DNA from: an uncultured Vampirovibrio sp.
GTDB lineage: Bacteria; Cyanobacteriota; Vampirovibrionia; Gastranaerophilales; Gastranaerophilaceae
Length of the DNA: 64,000 nucleotides
Assembly: GCA_910583725.1 (NCBI GenBank)
Contig: CAJTXZ010000006.1
Span: 1 to 64,000 of the forward strand
Direction of reading: 5' to 3'
This document shows, piece after piece, positions 9,008-17,086 of the stretch. The number at the start of each line of letters is the position of its first letter. Position 1 is the stretch's first letter. A program made the position numbers and the translations under genes. The notes under the pieces were generated by a model. The model searched no databases. It was not told the origin of the DNA and was given only the letters and a program-made list of their open reading frames with translations.

Positions 9008-9715
9008 TTATTGCGTATCAGCGTTCGGCAATGTTAGGATTTCTTTTTTGATTTCGGATAATCTTTCATCTGTTATTGCAAGTCTTTTTTCAAATCTTTT
9101 ATCTTCTTCTTTTTTAATTTCAATTTTATCAGGTGAAATTTTTTGTATTATTTCTTTTAGTTTTGGAATTGAATCGTTATTGTCGTTATAGCCTTTTAAG
9201 ATTGTTATTTCAAGAATAAATTTTCCTTTGTATTGGCTTTTAAAAAATGCCATATTGTTTATATATTCATTCAGCGTGTAATCTTTATAAGGTCTTTGAA
9301 CTTTTTGAAAATCATCTTCATTTATCGTTTTTATTTCACCAATTACTTCATCACAAAGGTTTGCAATTTTTGTGTACTCTTCTTTTCCAAGTAAATAACC
9401 GTTTGATAGTAATTTCACTTTACAATTTTTCATTTTAATGAAATTAATAATCTTTGTTATATCTTTATTTAAGAGCGCTTCTCCTTTGGAATTTATAAAT
9501 ATAACATTAGGATTAGCGTCTTGAATTTTCTTGTCTAAAACTTCCAATGAACTGTCCAATCCTTCAAATTTCCGCTGTTTGTTTATTTTTATATTTCTTC
9601 CAATGGGGCAGAAAATGCAGTCAAAATTACAAATTTTTTCAGGCAGAATGTTTATTTCAAGGATTTTTTTATTATCCTCTATATAGATATCTTTGTATGT
9701 AAAATAATTCATCAT
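9008..9715 (-). CDS. Radical SAM protein in the guanidine-riboswitch operon
   Basis: A 235-residue radical SAM enzyme. The [4Fe-4S] motif C-x3-C-x2-C is visible as CNFDCIFCPIG near residues 29-39, preceded by the beta strand LEINILPEK. The overall form resembles COG0731-type wyosine-synthase-like oxidoreductases and is short, with no extra cluster domain. The start lies 13 bases after the gdx stop, so it should be co-transcribed with the SMR exporter under guanidine control. The substrate is unknown. The two adjacent ATGs make the exact start ambiguous by one codon. Confidence 0.75.
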   Translation of the reverse strand: MMNYFTYKDIYIEDNKKILEINILPEKICNFDCIFCPIGRNIKINKQRKFEGLDSSLEVLDKKIQDANPNVIFINSKGEALLNKDITKIINFIKMKNCKVKLLSNGYLLGKEEYTKIANLCDEVIGEIKTINEDDFQKVQRPYKDYTLNEYINNMAFFKSQYKGKFILEITILKGYNDNNDSIPKLKEIIQKISPDKIEIKKEEDKRFEKRLAITDERLSEIKKEILTLPNADTQ

Positions 9716-9728
9716 GGCTTGTTTCTTT

Positions 9729-10046
9729 TTAGTTTGCTAATAATTTTAATCCAGCTATTCCTGATATTATAAGTGTTATAAAGATAAATTTTGCAAGGGT
9801 TGCAGGCTCTTTAAATAATATTATTCCAAAAATTACAGTTCCTATTATTCCAATTCCTGTCCAGACTGCATATGCGGTTCCGAGCGGCAGATTTTTTAAA
9901 GACAGAGATAAAAAATAAAAACTTAAAAGCATGCATATAACCGTGAAAACAGATGGTGTTATCTTGCTAAAAGCACTTGAGTATTTTAAACAAACTGCCC
10001 AGCTAATTTCAAATATTCCCGCTATTAATAGATATATCCAATGCAT
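9729..10046 (-). CDS. gdx: SMR-family guanidinium exporter (Gdx/SugE type)
   Basis: Small multidrug resistance protein of 105 residues with four membrane helices. TM1 has the essential glutamate in IFEISWAVCLKYS (E14); Trp and KYS at these positions are typical of the Gdx guanidinium exporters rather than EmrE. Proton-coupled export of guanidinium at the inner membrane is the likely role. The guanidine-I riboswitch directly upstream independently supports this substrate. It is the first gene of a two-gene operon with the radical SAM gene. Confidence 0.9.
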   Translation of the reverse strand: MHWIYLLIAGIFEISWAVCLKYSSAFSKITPSVFTVICMLLSFYFLSLSLKNLPLGTAYAVWTGIGIIGTVIFGIILFKEPATLAKFIFITLIISGIAGLKLLAN

Positions 10047-10060
10047 TGATTTTTTCCTTT

Positions 10061-10107
10061 ATATACTAAAACAGCCCGGTAAAGATATTTTAGATATCTC
10101 CCGGGCT
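10061..10107 (-). terminator. Riboswitch-controlled intrinsic terminator
   Basis: On the minus strand AGCCCGG (10101-10107) pairs with CCGGGCT (10073-10079), followed by GTTTT. The 5' arm is part of the conserved guanidine-I aptamer, so ligand-stabilised aptamer folding should prevent this terminator and switch the operon on. Confidence 0.8.
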
Positions 10108-10193
10108 TTTATCCTTCCGTGTACACAGAAACTGCGTTTACTCTGTGTGTTTTCTCTTGGACCAGACCGGTTTTACCGCGGAACCCTAGAAAA
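10095..10193 (-). ncRNA. Guanidine-I (ykkC) riboswitch aptamer
   Basis: Conserved blocks of the ykkC/guanidine-I aptamer occur in order on the minus strand: CTAGGGTTCCG (10178-10188), CTGGTCCAAGAGA (10154-10166), ACGGAAGGAT, then AAAAGCCCGGGAGA (about 10097-10110). This is the classical signature. It sits between a consensus promoter and the gdx ATG and overlaps the terminator hairpin. Confidence 0.93.
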
Positions 10194-10220
10194 CTTTTTA
10201 TTTAAATTTTTATCGTTTTT

Positions 10221-10249
10221 ATAATATAATTAAAACTTTTTCTTGTCAA
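10221..10249 (-). promoter_or_regulatory. Sigma-70-type promoter of the gdx operon
   Basis: On the minus strand a perfect -35 TTGACA (10244-10249) and a -10 TATTAT (10221-10226) are separated by exactly 17 bases. The start of transcription near 10214 leads straight into the aptamer. Confidence 0.8.
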
Positions 10250-10289
10250 AATATTTTGCGATTCTATGATTTTTTGATATATTCAGTTT

Positions 10290-10988
10290 ATGAAAGCGGT
10301 TGATGAACTTTTAGCACTAAAAGATGAAGAGCAGGCGGCGCATTTGATGTACTTTTTTAAGACAGGCAAGGGTGAATATGGCGAAGGGGATGAGTTTCTT
10401 GGGATACGCGTGCCTAAAACAAGGGAGATTGCAAAAAAATATTATAAAACTGTCTTGTTTGATGAGATTCAGGAAATGCTTAATAGTAAATACCATGAAA
10501 TCAGGCTTTGTGCTTTATTAATGATGGTTTTAATTTATGAAAAAACTGATGATGAAAATTTGAAGGACAGGATTGTAAAACTTTATGTAAAGAATGTAAA
10601 GAATATTAATAATTGGGATTTGGTTGATTTGACTGCTCCAAAGATTATTGGTGCACAATACCTTAAGACGAGGGATGATTCAATTATAAAAATGCTGGCC
10701 AATTCAAAACATTTATGGTCTGAAAGAATTGCTGTTGTAGCTCAATGGAGTATTATAAGGGTCGGGCAATATGATTTGCTTATTAAGCTTTGCGAAAAAT
10801 TTTTATATCACAAGCATGATTTAATGCACAAAGCTGCGGGGTGGATGTTAAGAGAGGCTGGCAAGAAAGATAAAACTGTACTTACTGGTTTTCTGGATAA
10901 GTATTCAAAAAATATGCCAAGAACTATGCTTAGATATTCAATTGAAAAATTATCTTCTGACGAGAAGAAATTTTATATGAAAAAATGA
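10290..10988 (+). CDS. AlkD-like DNA alkylation repair protein
   Basis: A 232-residue HEAT-repeat protein of the AlkD/AlkC DNA glycosylase family, which removes cationic alkylated purines without base flipping. Family landmarks are LGIRVPKTREIAKKY (about 37-51), the central NNWDLVDLTAPKIIG (about 106-120), SERIAVVAQW and the C-terminal PRTMLRYSIEKL. The catalytic aspartate region NNWDLVD is present. It is transcribed divergently from the gdx operon. Length matches the family, and no partner gene is nearby. Confidence 0.85.
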   Translation: MKAVDELLALKDEEQAAHLMYFFKTGKGEYGEGDEFLGIRVPKTREIAKKYYKTVLFDEIQEMLNSKYHEIRLCALLMMVLIYEKTDDENLKDRIVKLYVKNVKNINNWDLVDLTAPKIIGAQYLKTRDDSIIKMLANSKHLWSERIAVVAQWSIIRVGQYDLLIKLCEKFLYHKHDLMHKAAGWMLREAGKKDKTVLTGFLDKYSKNMPRTMLRYSIEKLSSDEKKFYMKK

Positions 10989-11093
10989 GGTATTAAGTAT
11001 AGTTCAATGCTTATTCTTTTTGTTATATGAAAAAACAGATTTTTTATTGTTTTTATAAATCCTGATTTTGATTATATATTAAAATCCTTAAAA

Positions 11094-12011
11094 TTAATTA
11101 AAGTACTTTCTAGCTTCACTGGCTGAAATTCTATCGGTTGTTATGGCTTTACAGCCAAGGGAGTCTAGATCATTAAGTATATCCTTGTTATTCACTGTCC
11201 AGGCTTCAAATTCAAAACCTGCCCCTTTTAATAATTTTGCTGATTCGGGCGAAATTTTAGATACCTTTATATCAAGGAAAACTTCATTTTCGCCACTTTG
11301 CAAGTTTTTTAATATGTTGATGGTTTTTTCTGTCGGTGTCTTTTTTGAAAGAAATCCGAGCCTGGCATGGGGCATAATCTGCCTCATTATCTTAAGATAA
11401 TCTTCATTAAAGCTTATCCAGGTGATTTTATCCTCAAGGTCTGCTTTGTGAATTAAATCTGCCAGGGTTTGAGCTTTTTTATTATCGAAATTTAATGTTT
11501 CTTTTAATTCGAGATAAATGCTGAGTTTGTGTTCTTTTGCGCATTTTAAGAGTTCTTTAAGTGAAGGTATTTTTGTGCCTTTGTATTTATCACTAAACCA
11601 TAAACCAAAATCATATTCTAAAAGTTCTTTATAATTCAGGCTGGAACATTTTTTCGGCCAAAACAGGTGTGAGCCGTCTTTTCTTCTTGCTGTTCTGTTT
11701 ATTGTTTTATCATGTAAAATTACTGGTATATTATCTTTTGTCCATTCAATATCGCATTCTATTGTTTTGCAGCCGTTTTTTGCTGCTTCAATAAAGGCAG
11801 GAATTGTGTTTTCTGGTGCAATTGAACTATAACCTCTGTGAGCTATTGCTTTCGATTTATCTTCCTGTTTTATAAATGTGTCTTCGGCAGTGCTCAAAAA
11901 TGGATTTCCTATAAGCGGACTGCGCGTTTCATATAATTTTTCAATATCCGAAACGTGTTCAGGTATTGTAAAATTTTGACTATATTGTACTGGAAAATTG
12001 TTTATTAACAT
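11094..12011 (-). CDS. Glycerophosphodiester phosphodiesterase family protein
   Basis: A 305-residue GDPD domain enzyme. The catalytic histidine motif AHRGYSSIAPENT lies at about 57-69, followed by the metal-ligand block ECDIEWTKDNIPVILHDKTINRT and a C-terminal AWTVNN segment typical of the TIM barrel. The first about 55 residues precede the barrel and have no signal peptide; they include 'AEDTFIK', similar to 'AADTFVK' in the protein encoded at 13838-14887. Substrate is probably a glycerophosphodiester such as glycerophosphocholine. A cytoplasmic, or non-classically exported, location is inferred. Confidence 0.85.
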   Translation of the reverse strand: MLINNFPVQYSQNFTIPEHVSDIEKLYETRSPLIGNPFLSTAEDTFIKQEDKSKAIAHRGYSSIAPENTIPAFIEAAKNGCKTIECDIEWTKDNIPVILHDKTINRTARRKDGSHLFWPKKCSSLNYKELLEYDFGLWFSDKYKGTKIPSLKELLKCAKEHKLSIYLELKETLNFDNKKAQTLADLIHKADLEDKITWISFNEDYLKIMRQIMPHARLGFLSKKTPTEKTINILKNLQSGENEVFLDIKVSKISPESAKLLKGAGFEFEAWTVNNKDILNDLDSLGCKAITTDRISASEARKYFN

Positions 12012-12039
12012 TAACGCCTTTATTGATTTTTAATTTTAA

Positions 12040-13869
12040 TTAATCGGTTTTTATTATTGTAATCATTTTGCCGTTGTTATTAAACACGGTTTTTATTTTA
12101 CCTGTGCCATAGCTGAAATAGGCAATAAATTTGTTGTCAATTTTTGACTTTTCAATTTTTTCAGGCATTTTATTGTATATTGTTTTGAAAAGATTTTGCA
12201 TTTTAATTTTAGTTTCTTCTGAATATAAATGCTTAATGTTTCCTTTTTCATTAAGTGCAAATCTTTCAATTGCTCTTAATTTTGCATGAAGCGTGAGGTT
12301 TGGCTGAATTGAAGCATCGCGTGTAAAGTTTGTCCAATCGTCTGAATTAATGAATGATACAAATTCTTCACTTAGCGCATTAGCGAGGGCATACATGTAT
12401 TCTGATTGGTTATTAATATTTATCTCGTTAATTCCTAAATCTTTCTTTGAAAGCTTTAATTCTCTTATGATATTTGTATATGGTCCATCATTTTTATCTG
12501 GCTTTGCTATTTCGCGCGCTATTTCTCTTGGGGTAATATTATGTGTTTTATTTGTAAATGCGCTGTTTAAACCGGATATAAAGTTTTTGTCTTTTTTATT
12601 TGATAGCTGTGCTGCAAGCTTGATTAATTGGGAAGACTGACCTTTTTTGTATGTCATTACGTCTTTTGGATTTAAAAGGCAAATGCTATCACCTGTTATT
12701 TTTATCGGAATTCCAGCGCTATTTAATGATGTTTGTATTTGATTAATTTGTTCCATGAATTCTTCAAAACTTATATCTGAAGGCAGATTTTTAAGGTACC
12801 CTAAAATTTCTTTAAAATTACCCGTCTTTTCATCTGAATAGCTTTGTAAAATTGTTGTCAATGTTTTTGCTGATTCGAGTTTTTTATCAACGGCTAATCT
12901 TAATACTGCCCTAAGGCCCGGTTCTCTTTCGGCGATTTTAATCAGTGTTCCGATATTTGACTTTGAATTTCGTATAAATCCTGATTTTGTAAGTTGTTTT
13001 ATACTATCAGTATAAGATTTTGGATTATCCTCGTCTTTAAGTGCGGCCAGAATTTTTCCCACGCAATTTCTATGCGCCCTACTTCTTTTTGATGAATCCA
13101 GTTTTATTCCATTTTCAATGATAAAATCTTTAGCTGTTATTCTGTCAGGAAAATATTCTAAAAGTTTGTTAAATGCCTCTTCCCTTTTTGTATAATCATC
13201 TTTATCGTCAGGCTTCAAAAGGGCTGCATAGTTAAATGCTTCAATAACGCCTTTTTTGTTTTTTTGAAGCAAATCCTGATTTTCCATAAAAACTTCAAAA
13301 GCACTCTGTCCTGCAAAATAGACAGAATCAGTATTGGCGAGATACTCTTCTAATTCAGGCTTGATTTTTTCGAATCTTTGTTTTTTCTCCAAAAGTGCTT
13401 GTTTAATATGGGCAACATTGCCTCTTTTGTATTCTGCTACAGTATTTTTATCTGCAAATAATAATAAGTCTACAAATTCTTTAATGTCATTCTTTATGAT
13501 TTTATTTTTTGAGTTATTCGATTTTTTCTGTTTCTTTTTGGCATTTGTTTTTGGATCCTGAGGATTATTTATAGCTTTAAATAATGAAATAAACTGGCTA
13601 TCGTTTTTAATATCAAACTCATCAATGATTTTTAATGTATCCTGAAGTCTTTTTTGTGAAGTTTCATCGTTTGTATCAAATACACAACTAATGGTTTCAA
13701 CAAAATCCATATAGAAAGCTTCTGCATCTTCTTTACTCAAGCTTTTATATTCAATTATATTTTGCACTGCCGCATTCTTATTTAAGATGCTGTTAATTAT
13801 CGGATTACTGCCTTGTATTAAGTTACATTTTGAGATGTTATTTAAGGTTTGGGGAGATATTTTGCTCAC
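12040..13869 (-). CDS. Unknown helical protein with RNase-toxin-like C-terminus (downstream part of split pair)
   Basis: A 609-residue protein, mostly helical, with a Lys/Asn-rich linker near 115-130. The last about 80 residues (from 528) carry H-A-K-L-R-A-I-E-R-F and end in GTGKIKTVF...GKMITII, a pattern resembling BECR-fold RNase toxins or DUF4258 domains (inference). The frame starts at a GTG directly after an in-frame stop and lacks a good SD. It overlaps the upstream gene by 32 bases in the +1 frame. It may therefore be the second half of one gene of about 950 codons broken by a frameshift, or it may be translationally coupled. Confidence 0.6.
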   Translation of the reverse strand: MSKISPQTLNNISKCNLIQGSNPIINSILNKNAAVQNIIEYKSLSKEDAEAFYMDFVETISCVFDTNDETSQKRLQDTLKIIDEFDIKNDSQFISLFKAINNPQDPKTNAKKKQKKSNNSKNKIIKNDIKEFVDLLLFADKNTVAEYKRGNVAHIKQALLEKKQRFEKIKPELEEYLANTDSVYFAGQSAFEVFMENQDLLQKNKKGVIEAFNYAALLKPDDKDDYTKREEAFNKLLEYFPDRITAKDFIIENGIKLDSSKRSRAHRNCVGKILAALKDEDNPKSYTDSIKQLTKSGFIRNSKSNIGTLIKIAEREPGLRAVLRLAVDKKLESAKTLTTILQSYSDEKTGNFKEILGYLKNLPSDISFEEFMEQINQIQTSLNSAGIPIKITGDSICLLNPKDVMTYKKGQSSQLIKLAAQLSNKKDKNFISGLNSAFTNKTHNITPREIAREIAKPDKNDGPYTNIIRELKLSKKDLGINEININNQSEYMYALANALSEEFVSFINSDDWTNFTRDASIQPNLTLHAKLRAIERFALNEKGNIKHLYSEETKIKMQNLFKTIYNKMPEKIEKSKIDNKFIAYFSYGTGKIKTVFNNNGKMITIIKTD

Positions 13870-14887
13870 TTAGGGCGCAAAAGAGCTCTATTCTTCCTTC
13901 GGTTGTTTTTATATCAAAAAATTCCGACAATTTTGCTTTTGTTGTCGCATTCAAAGAATCAAAAGCCATCGCTGTCTGCAAAAGTTCATTTCTTTTTTCA
14001 TCAGAATAATCGTAGTTTGTGTCATGAAAGTAATCAAAAATTCTTGGAATCCTACAATATAACGTAACAGGATTAATATCTTGATATTCAGGATATGTTT
14101 CAATAAACGAATTAATGTCATCTTCACATTTTGCTGCATTCTCGGATAAGTAATCAATAAGGTATAATACTTCATATGGATTTTTAAAATCATTAAAACT
14201 ATCTTTTAAATGAATATTTTTTGAAATCATTGTTCTTTCTGATTCAAATCCAAGCTCTTTAATTGCCTCAACCAGTTCATTTATATCACTGTCAGCCTCA
14301 TCTGAGTACATAATAGAATTTTCGCCTGTAGCAATTGAATTTGGAAATCTTGCTAAATCTCTCTTGTCATTTAATTTATTAAAAACATTTACAAAATGGA
14401 GAGCATATCTTTTGAGTTCCGGAAACTCTTTGATTATGCCATCATACATTTTTGAGAGTTCAAAAAATTCTCTACAGTTTGTAATGCCGGCATTTTTTAA
14501 GATTCTTTCAATATTTGATTTAGCATACAAAGCCTTTGGGTTATCTTTAAATACAATATCACCATACTGCGCAATGCTTATATTTGGTGGTATTTTTCTA
14601 TCGCGTTTGTTTGTAACTACATCTCTCATAAATCTGTCAAGATAAGCACACCATTCAACATAATCTTTTTTAAATTCAGGGTTAACGCATTTTGTGGCTT
14701 CATCTTTTTCAAGGTTTTCTATCTCAAGCATTTCGCCTTTAAAAGAAGGCGAGAATGAAGTACTTTTGACAAAAGTGTCAGCGGCAAGATTATTTAATTT
14801 ATTAAATGAACTCTGATTTTGTCTTTTATTTGGATTATTTAGATGAAAATTATTATAATTAAAGATATTACTTATGTTTAAATTCAT
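13838..14887 (-). CDS. Unknown protein with PSFKG motif (upstream part of split pair)
   Basis: A 349-residue protein of unknown function. The N-terminus is Asn-rich and disordered-looking (MNLNISNIFNYNNF). 'AADTFVK' and 'FSPSFKGEML' follow near residues 35-53, and the remainder is helical and acidic. No signal peptide or membrane helix is present. The SD (AAAGGA) is buried in a 10-bp inverted repeat upstream. The downstream reading frame overlaps its end by 32 bases, and the two may derive from one long gene. 'PSFKG' resembles short motifs in other lineage-specific proteins of this window. Confidence 0.6.
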   Translation of the reverse strand: MNLNISNIFNYNNFHLNNPNKRQNQSSFNKLNNLAADTFVKSTSFSPSFKGEMLEIENLEKDEATKCVNPEFKKDYVEWCAYLDRFMRDVVTNKRDRKIPPNISIAQYGDIVFKDNPKALYAKSNIERILKNAGITNCREFFELSKMYDGIIKEFPELKRYALHFVNVFNKLNDKRDLARFPNSIATGENSIMYSDEADSDINELVEAIKELGFESERTMISKNIHLKDSFNDFKNPYEVLYLIDYLSENAAKCEDDINSFIETYPEYQDINPVTLYCRIPRIFDYFHDTNYDYSDEKRNELLQTAMAFDSLNATTKAKLSEFFDIKTTEGRIELFCALSEQNISPNLK

Positions 14888-14888
14888 A

Positions 14889-14936
14889 TTTTTCCTTTCC
14901 GGGGTGGCGATTTATACAAAACTCCAAAAGGAAAAA
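14889..14936 (-). promoter_or_regulatory. Hairpin sequestering the SD of the 13838-14887 gene
   Basis: TTTTTCCTTT (14889-14898) and AAAGGAAAAA (14927-14936) are perfect 10-base inverted repeats with a 28-base loop just before the ATG. In the minus-strand mRNA the SD-bearing AAAGGAAAAA arm lies next to the start codon and would be base-paired. Confidence 0.4.
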
Positions 14937-15047
14937 GTTTGCCAATTAATGATTAAAGTTTTGTAAATTTTTCACACCAGCAACTTGTTGTTTTATGTAT
15001 AATAGGAAACGCGCTTGTTGTTATACTGTATAAGGTGATGATAAAAA

Positions 15048-16115
15048 ATGGATAAAGTATATTCAAATAAGGTGAATCTTTTAAAGGCGCTTGCCATAAT
15101 GCTTGTGGTATCCGGCCATTTAGAATTTTCGTTAATTCCAATGTTTCCGCCGTATTCTTTTCAGCTTGCCTTGTTTTTCTTTATATCCGGTATGCTTTTT
15201 AAAGATAAACATTTATCTGATTTTAAGACGTATTTTATAAAAAGGGTCAAATCTCTTCTAGTGCCTTATTTTGTGTATGCTGTTGTTTATCTTGTAATAA
15301 CGTTTATATTCTTAAAATTAACAGGTAAATTTTGGGCTATGCCAATCACCTTAAAAAATGAACTTTTGATGCCGTTTTTAACGGGACATCAGATTGATTT
15401 AATTTCTCCTATGTGGTTTGTGCCGCAGCTTTTTATTTCTCTTATGACTTTTTTTGTTTTTATGAAATTAATAAAATCAAAATATCTTGCATTATTTACG
15501 GGCTTTACTTTAGCTATATTTGCCATTTACCTTTCAAAATATTCCGGAAATTTATATATTCTTTTATTGTTAAGAACTTTATTTTCATTATTTTTTATTT
15601 ATCTTGGATATTTTTATAAAAATTGTATAGATGGTAAATATAATATATTAACAATGAATTGGATATTGCCGCTTATTTTGCTTCAATCTTTTTTGTGGCT
15701 TACAAATAAGGATTTTACACCGATGGATGGAATTGGCCTTAGTTATATACTTGTGTGGGGACAATTTGATAATTGGATAGTTCCAATAATTACAAGCATT
15801 ACAGGTATTTGGATATCTTTATTTTTAATAGAGGTGTTTTATGATTTTATTAAAGATAATTCTTTTTTGAAGGCTGTCGGGCAAAATACTTATCATATAA
15901 TGGCGAATCATCTTCTTGTATTTAATGTTATTACGTATTCTGTACTTTTTATTAAGGGAATTCCTTTTGATATTAAAAATGCGGCTGATATCTACTGGTT
16001 TTATTTCCCGATTAAAACGACATATTTTTATTTTGCAATTGGAATGATAATAACAACATACATTGGGGTGCTCTTAAAAAATATCAAGGCAACGCTTACG
16101 AAGACTGTAAACTAA
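15048..16115 (+). CDS. Acyltransferase family 3 membrane protein
   Basis: A 355-residue integral membrane acyltransferase (PF01757 type) with about ten helices. Family features are NLLKALAIMLVVSGHL near residues 9-24, holding the catalytic-type histidine in 'SGH', FFISGMLFK (about 45-53) and the Arg-containing FIKRVKSLLVPYF. These enzymes acetylate or succinylate sugars of surface polysaccharides at the inner membrane. AAGGTG precedes the ATG. It is convergent with, and one base from, the small HTH gene. Confidence 0.85.
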   Translation: MDKVYSNKVNLLKALAIMLVVSGHLEFSLIPMFPPYSFQLALFFFISGMLFKDKHLSDFKTYFIKRVKSLLVPYFVYAVVYLVITFIFLKLTGKFWAMPITLKNELLMPFLTGHQIDLISPMWFVPQLFISLMTFFVFMKLIKSKYLALFTGFTLAIFAIYLSKYSGNLYILLLLRTLFSLFFIYLGYFYKNCIDGKYNILTMNWILPLILLQSFLWLTNKDFTPMDGIGLSYILVWGQFDNWIVPIITSITGIWISLFLIEVFYDFIKDNSFLKAVGQNTYHIMANHLLVFNVITYSVLFIKGIPFDIKNAADIYWFYFPIKTTYFYFAIGMIITTYIGVLLKNIKATLTKTVN

Positions 16116-16116
16116 G

Positions 16117-16326
16117 CTATTCTTCAAACTCTATATTTATTTTACAGCCTATTATTTTGCATAAAATCTTCATTTCTTTGTAGTTAATGATTTCGTTATT
16201 TATGCGCCTTGAAAGATAGGCACAGTAGTACTTTTTGCCTGTAATTTTTGTCATTTCGTTGGCAACATCTGTCAGGGTCCAGCCCTGCTTTTTAATTATT
16301 GACTTTATCTCATCTTTTAATGCCAT
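16117..16326 (-). CDS. Small HTH protein
   Basis: A 69-residue protein. Residues about 5-60 fit a Cro/XRE-like helix-turn-helix with GWTLTDVANEMTKITGKKYYCAYLSRRIN as the core. It ends with a short beta-like tail KINIEFEE. Its 5' region contains a Fur-box-like inverted repeat. The gene ends one base from the end of the acyltransferase gene. Target genes are unknown. Confidence 0.6.
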   Translation of the reverse strand: MALKDEIKSIIKKQGWTLTDVANEMTKITGKKYYCAYLSRRINNEIINYKEMKILCKIIGCKINIEFEE

Positions 16327-16335
16327 TTATTCATC

Positions 16336-16364
16336 TTGACACAGTACAAGTTTTTATGTATTAT
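16336..16364 (+). promoter_or_regulatory. Consensus promoter reading rightwards
   Basis: TTGACA (16336-16341) and TATTAT (16359-16364) are separated by 17 bases. No plus-strand gene follows; the transcript would run antisense towards the XRE gene. A GGAGG at 16442-16446 is followed by only a tiny ATA-initiated frame. Confidence 0.5.
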
Positions 16365-16383
16365 TTAATGATAATAATAAAAA

Positions 16384-16401
16384 ATTATGATTATCATTAA
16401 T
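16384..16401. promoter_or_regulatory. Fur-box-like site
   Basis: ATTATGATTATCATTAAT matches most positions of the Fur consensus. Upstream AATGATAAT (16367-16375) forms a perfect inverted repeat with ATTATCATT inside it. The pair lies just downstream of the rightward promoter and upstream of the small HTH gene on the other strand. Confidence 0.45.
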
Positions 16402-16462
16402 ATAAAATTACAAAAATTAACATAAATATAGAGATTTTTTTGGAGGTTTTAAAATACAAATA

Positions 16463-16786
16463 TTAAATTAGCTGTTTGATAAACAAATAAAGCGTGAGAA
16501 GTTTTTCATTATTGTCTTTAATAAAATCTATGCCTTCGTTTATTTCTTTTAAAAGTTCTTCTTTATTATTTATATCTTTAAAATTAAATAAATCATGAAC
16601 TTGTACGCCAAGAGCTTTTGCAATTTTTTCGACATTTTCGGGTGCCGGGTAAAATTTTCCGGTTTCAAGGTAGCCAAGAGACGAGGTTGCCATACCTATT
16701 TTTTCAGCAAATTTTTCCTGCGTGTATCCTTTTTGTTTTCTAAGTTCTTTGATTCTTTTACCTAATTTATTTTTTAATTTTGCCAT
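16463..16786 (-). CDS. XRE-family transcriptional regulator
   Basis: A 107-residue regulator. An XRE helix-turn-helix occupies residues about 8-65, with LRKQKGYTQEKFAEKIGMATSSLGYLETG as the recognition unit. A C-terminal helical segment (70-107) probably mediates dimerisation. A GGAG six bases before the ATG sets the start. It is divergent from the candidate ncRNA promoter, and imperfect inverted repeats in 16820-16880 could be its operator (inference). Confidence 0.82.
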   Translation of the reverse strand: MAKLKNKLGKRIKELRKQKGYTQEKFAEKIGMATSSLGYLETGKFYPAPENVEKIAKALGVQVHDLFNFKDINNKEELLKEINEGIDFIKDNNEKLLTLYLFIKQLI

Positions 16787-16845
16787 AACAACTCCAAATA
16801 TTATGTTAGCCTTATGGTTTAATTAAATTAATAAGGTATTGTCTG

Positions 16846-16874
16846 TTGACAAATAGGGTAATGTCTTATAAAAT
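16846..16874 (+). promoter_or_regulatory. Promoter of candidate ncRNA
   Basis: TTGACA (16846-16851), a 17-base spacer and TAAAAT (16869-16874) form a near-consensus sigma-70-type promoter. Transcription would start near 16881. No protein-coding frame follows before the terminator at 17016-17043. Confidence 0.7.
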
Positions 16875-16880
16875 TAAATT

Positions 16881-17043
16881 AATTCACAATGCAATTCAGA
16901 TTTAACTATTTCTGGCAGGAAAATCCGGGCTTATTTTTTAATTACCTTGTAAACTTGCCCAATGCATTCAAATTTCCTGCCGTTCTATTTTTTCAAACTA
17001 AAGTTTAATTCAGCGAGACCAGCGTTTCTGCTGGTCTTTTTTT
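16881..17043 (+). ncRNA. Candidate structured small RNA, about 163 nt
   Basis: This gene-free stretch is bounded by a strong promoter and a strong intrinsic terminator on the same strand. A 9-bp stem GGCAGGAAA/TTTCCTGCC (16914-16922 with 16973-16981) encloses a GGGC/GCCC helix. The flanking arms AATTAAA and TTTAATT may also pair. Length and rod-like folding are reminiscent of 6S RNA, but no conserved primary motif was recognised, so the class is open. The neighbouring XRE regulator is divergent. Confidence 0.55.
17016..17043 (+). terminator. Intrinsic terminator of candidate ncRNA
   Basis: A perfect 8-bp stem AGACCAGC/GCTGGTCT (17016-17023 with 17030-17037) with a six-base loop is followed by a seven-T run. 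The T-run is only on the plus strand, so it does not serve the MATE gene. Confidence 0.9.
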
Positions 17044-17086
17044 GCTTTTTCCGTTCTTGAACCAAATAATGTGTCGCTGTGTACAA

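Noticed and set aside
16881..17043. Firm assignment of the ncRNA as 6S RNA
   Set aside because: Length and fold are suggestive, but no conserved 6S sequence motif could be recognised by eye.
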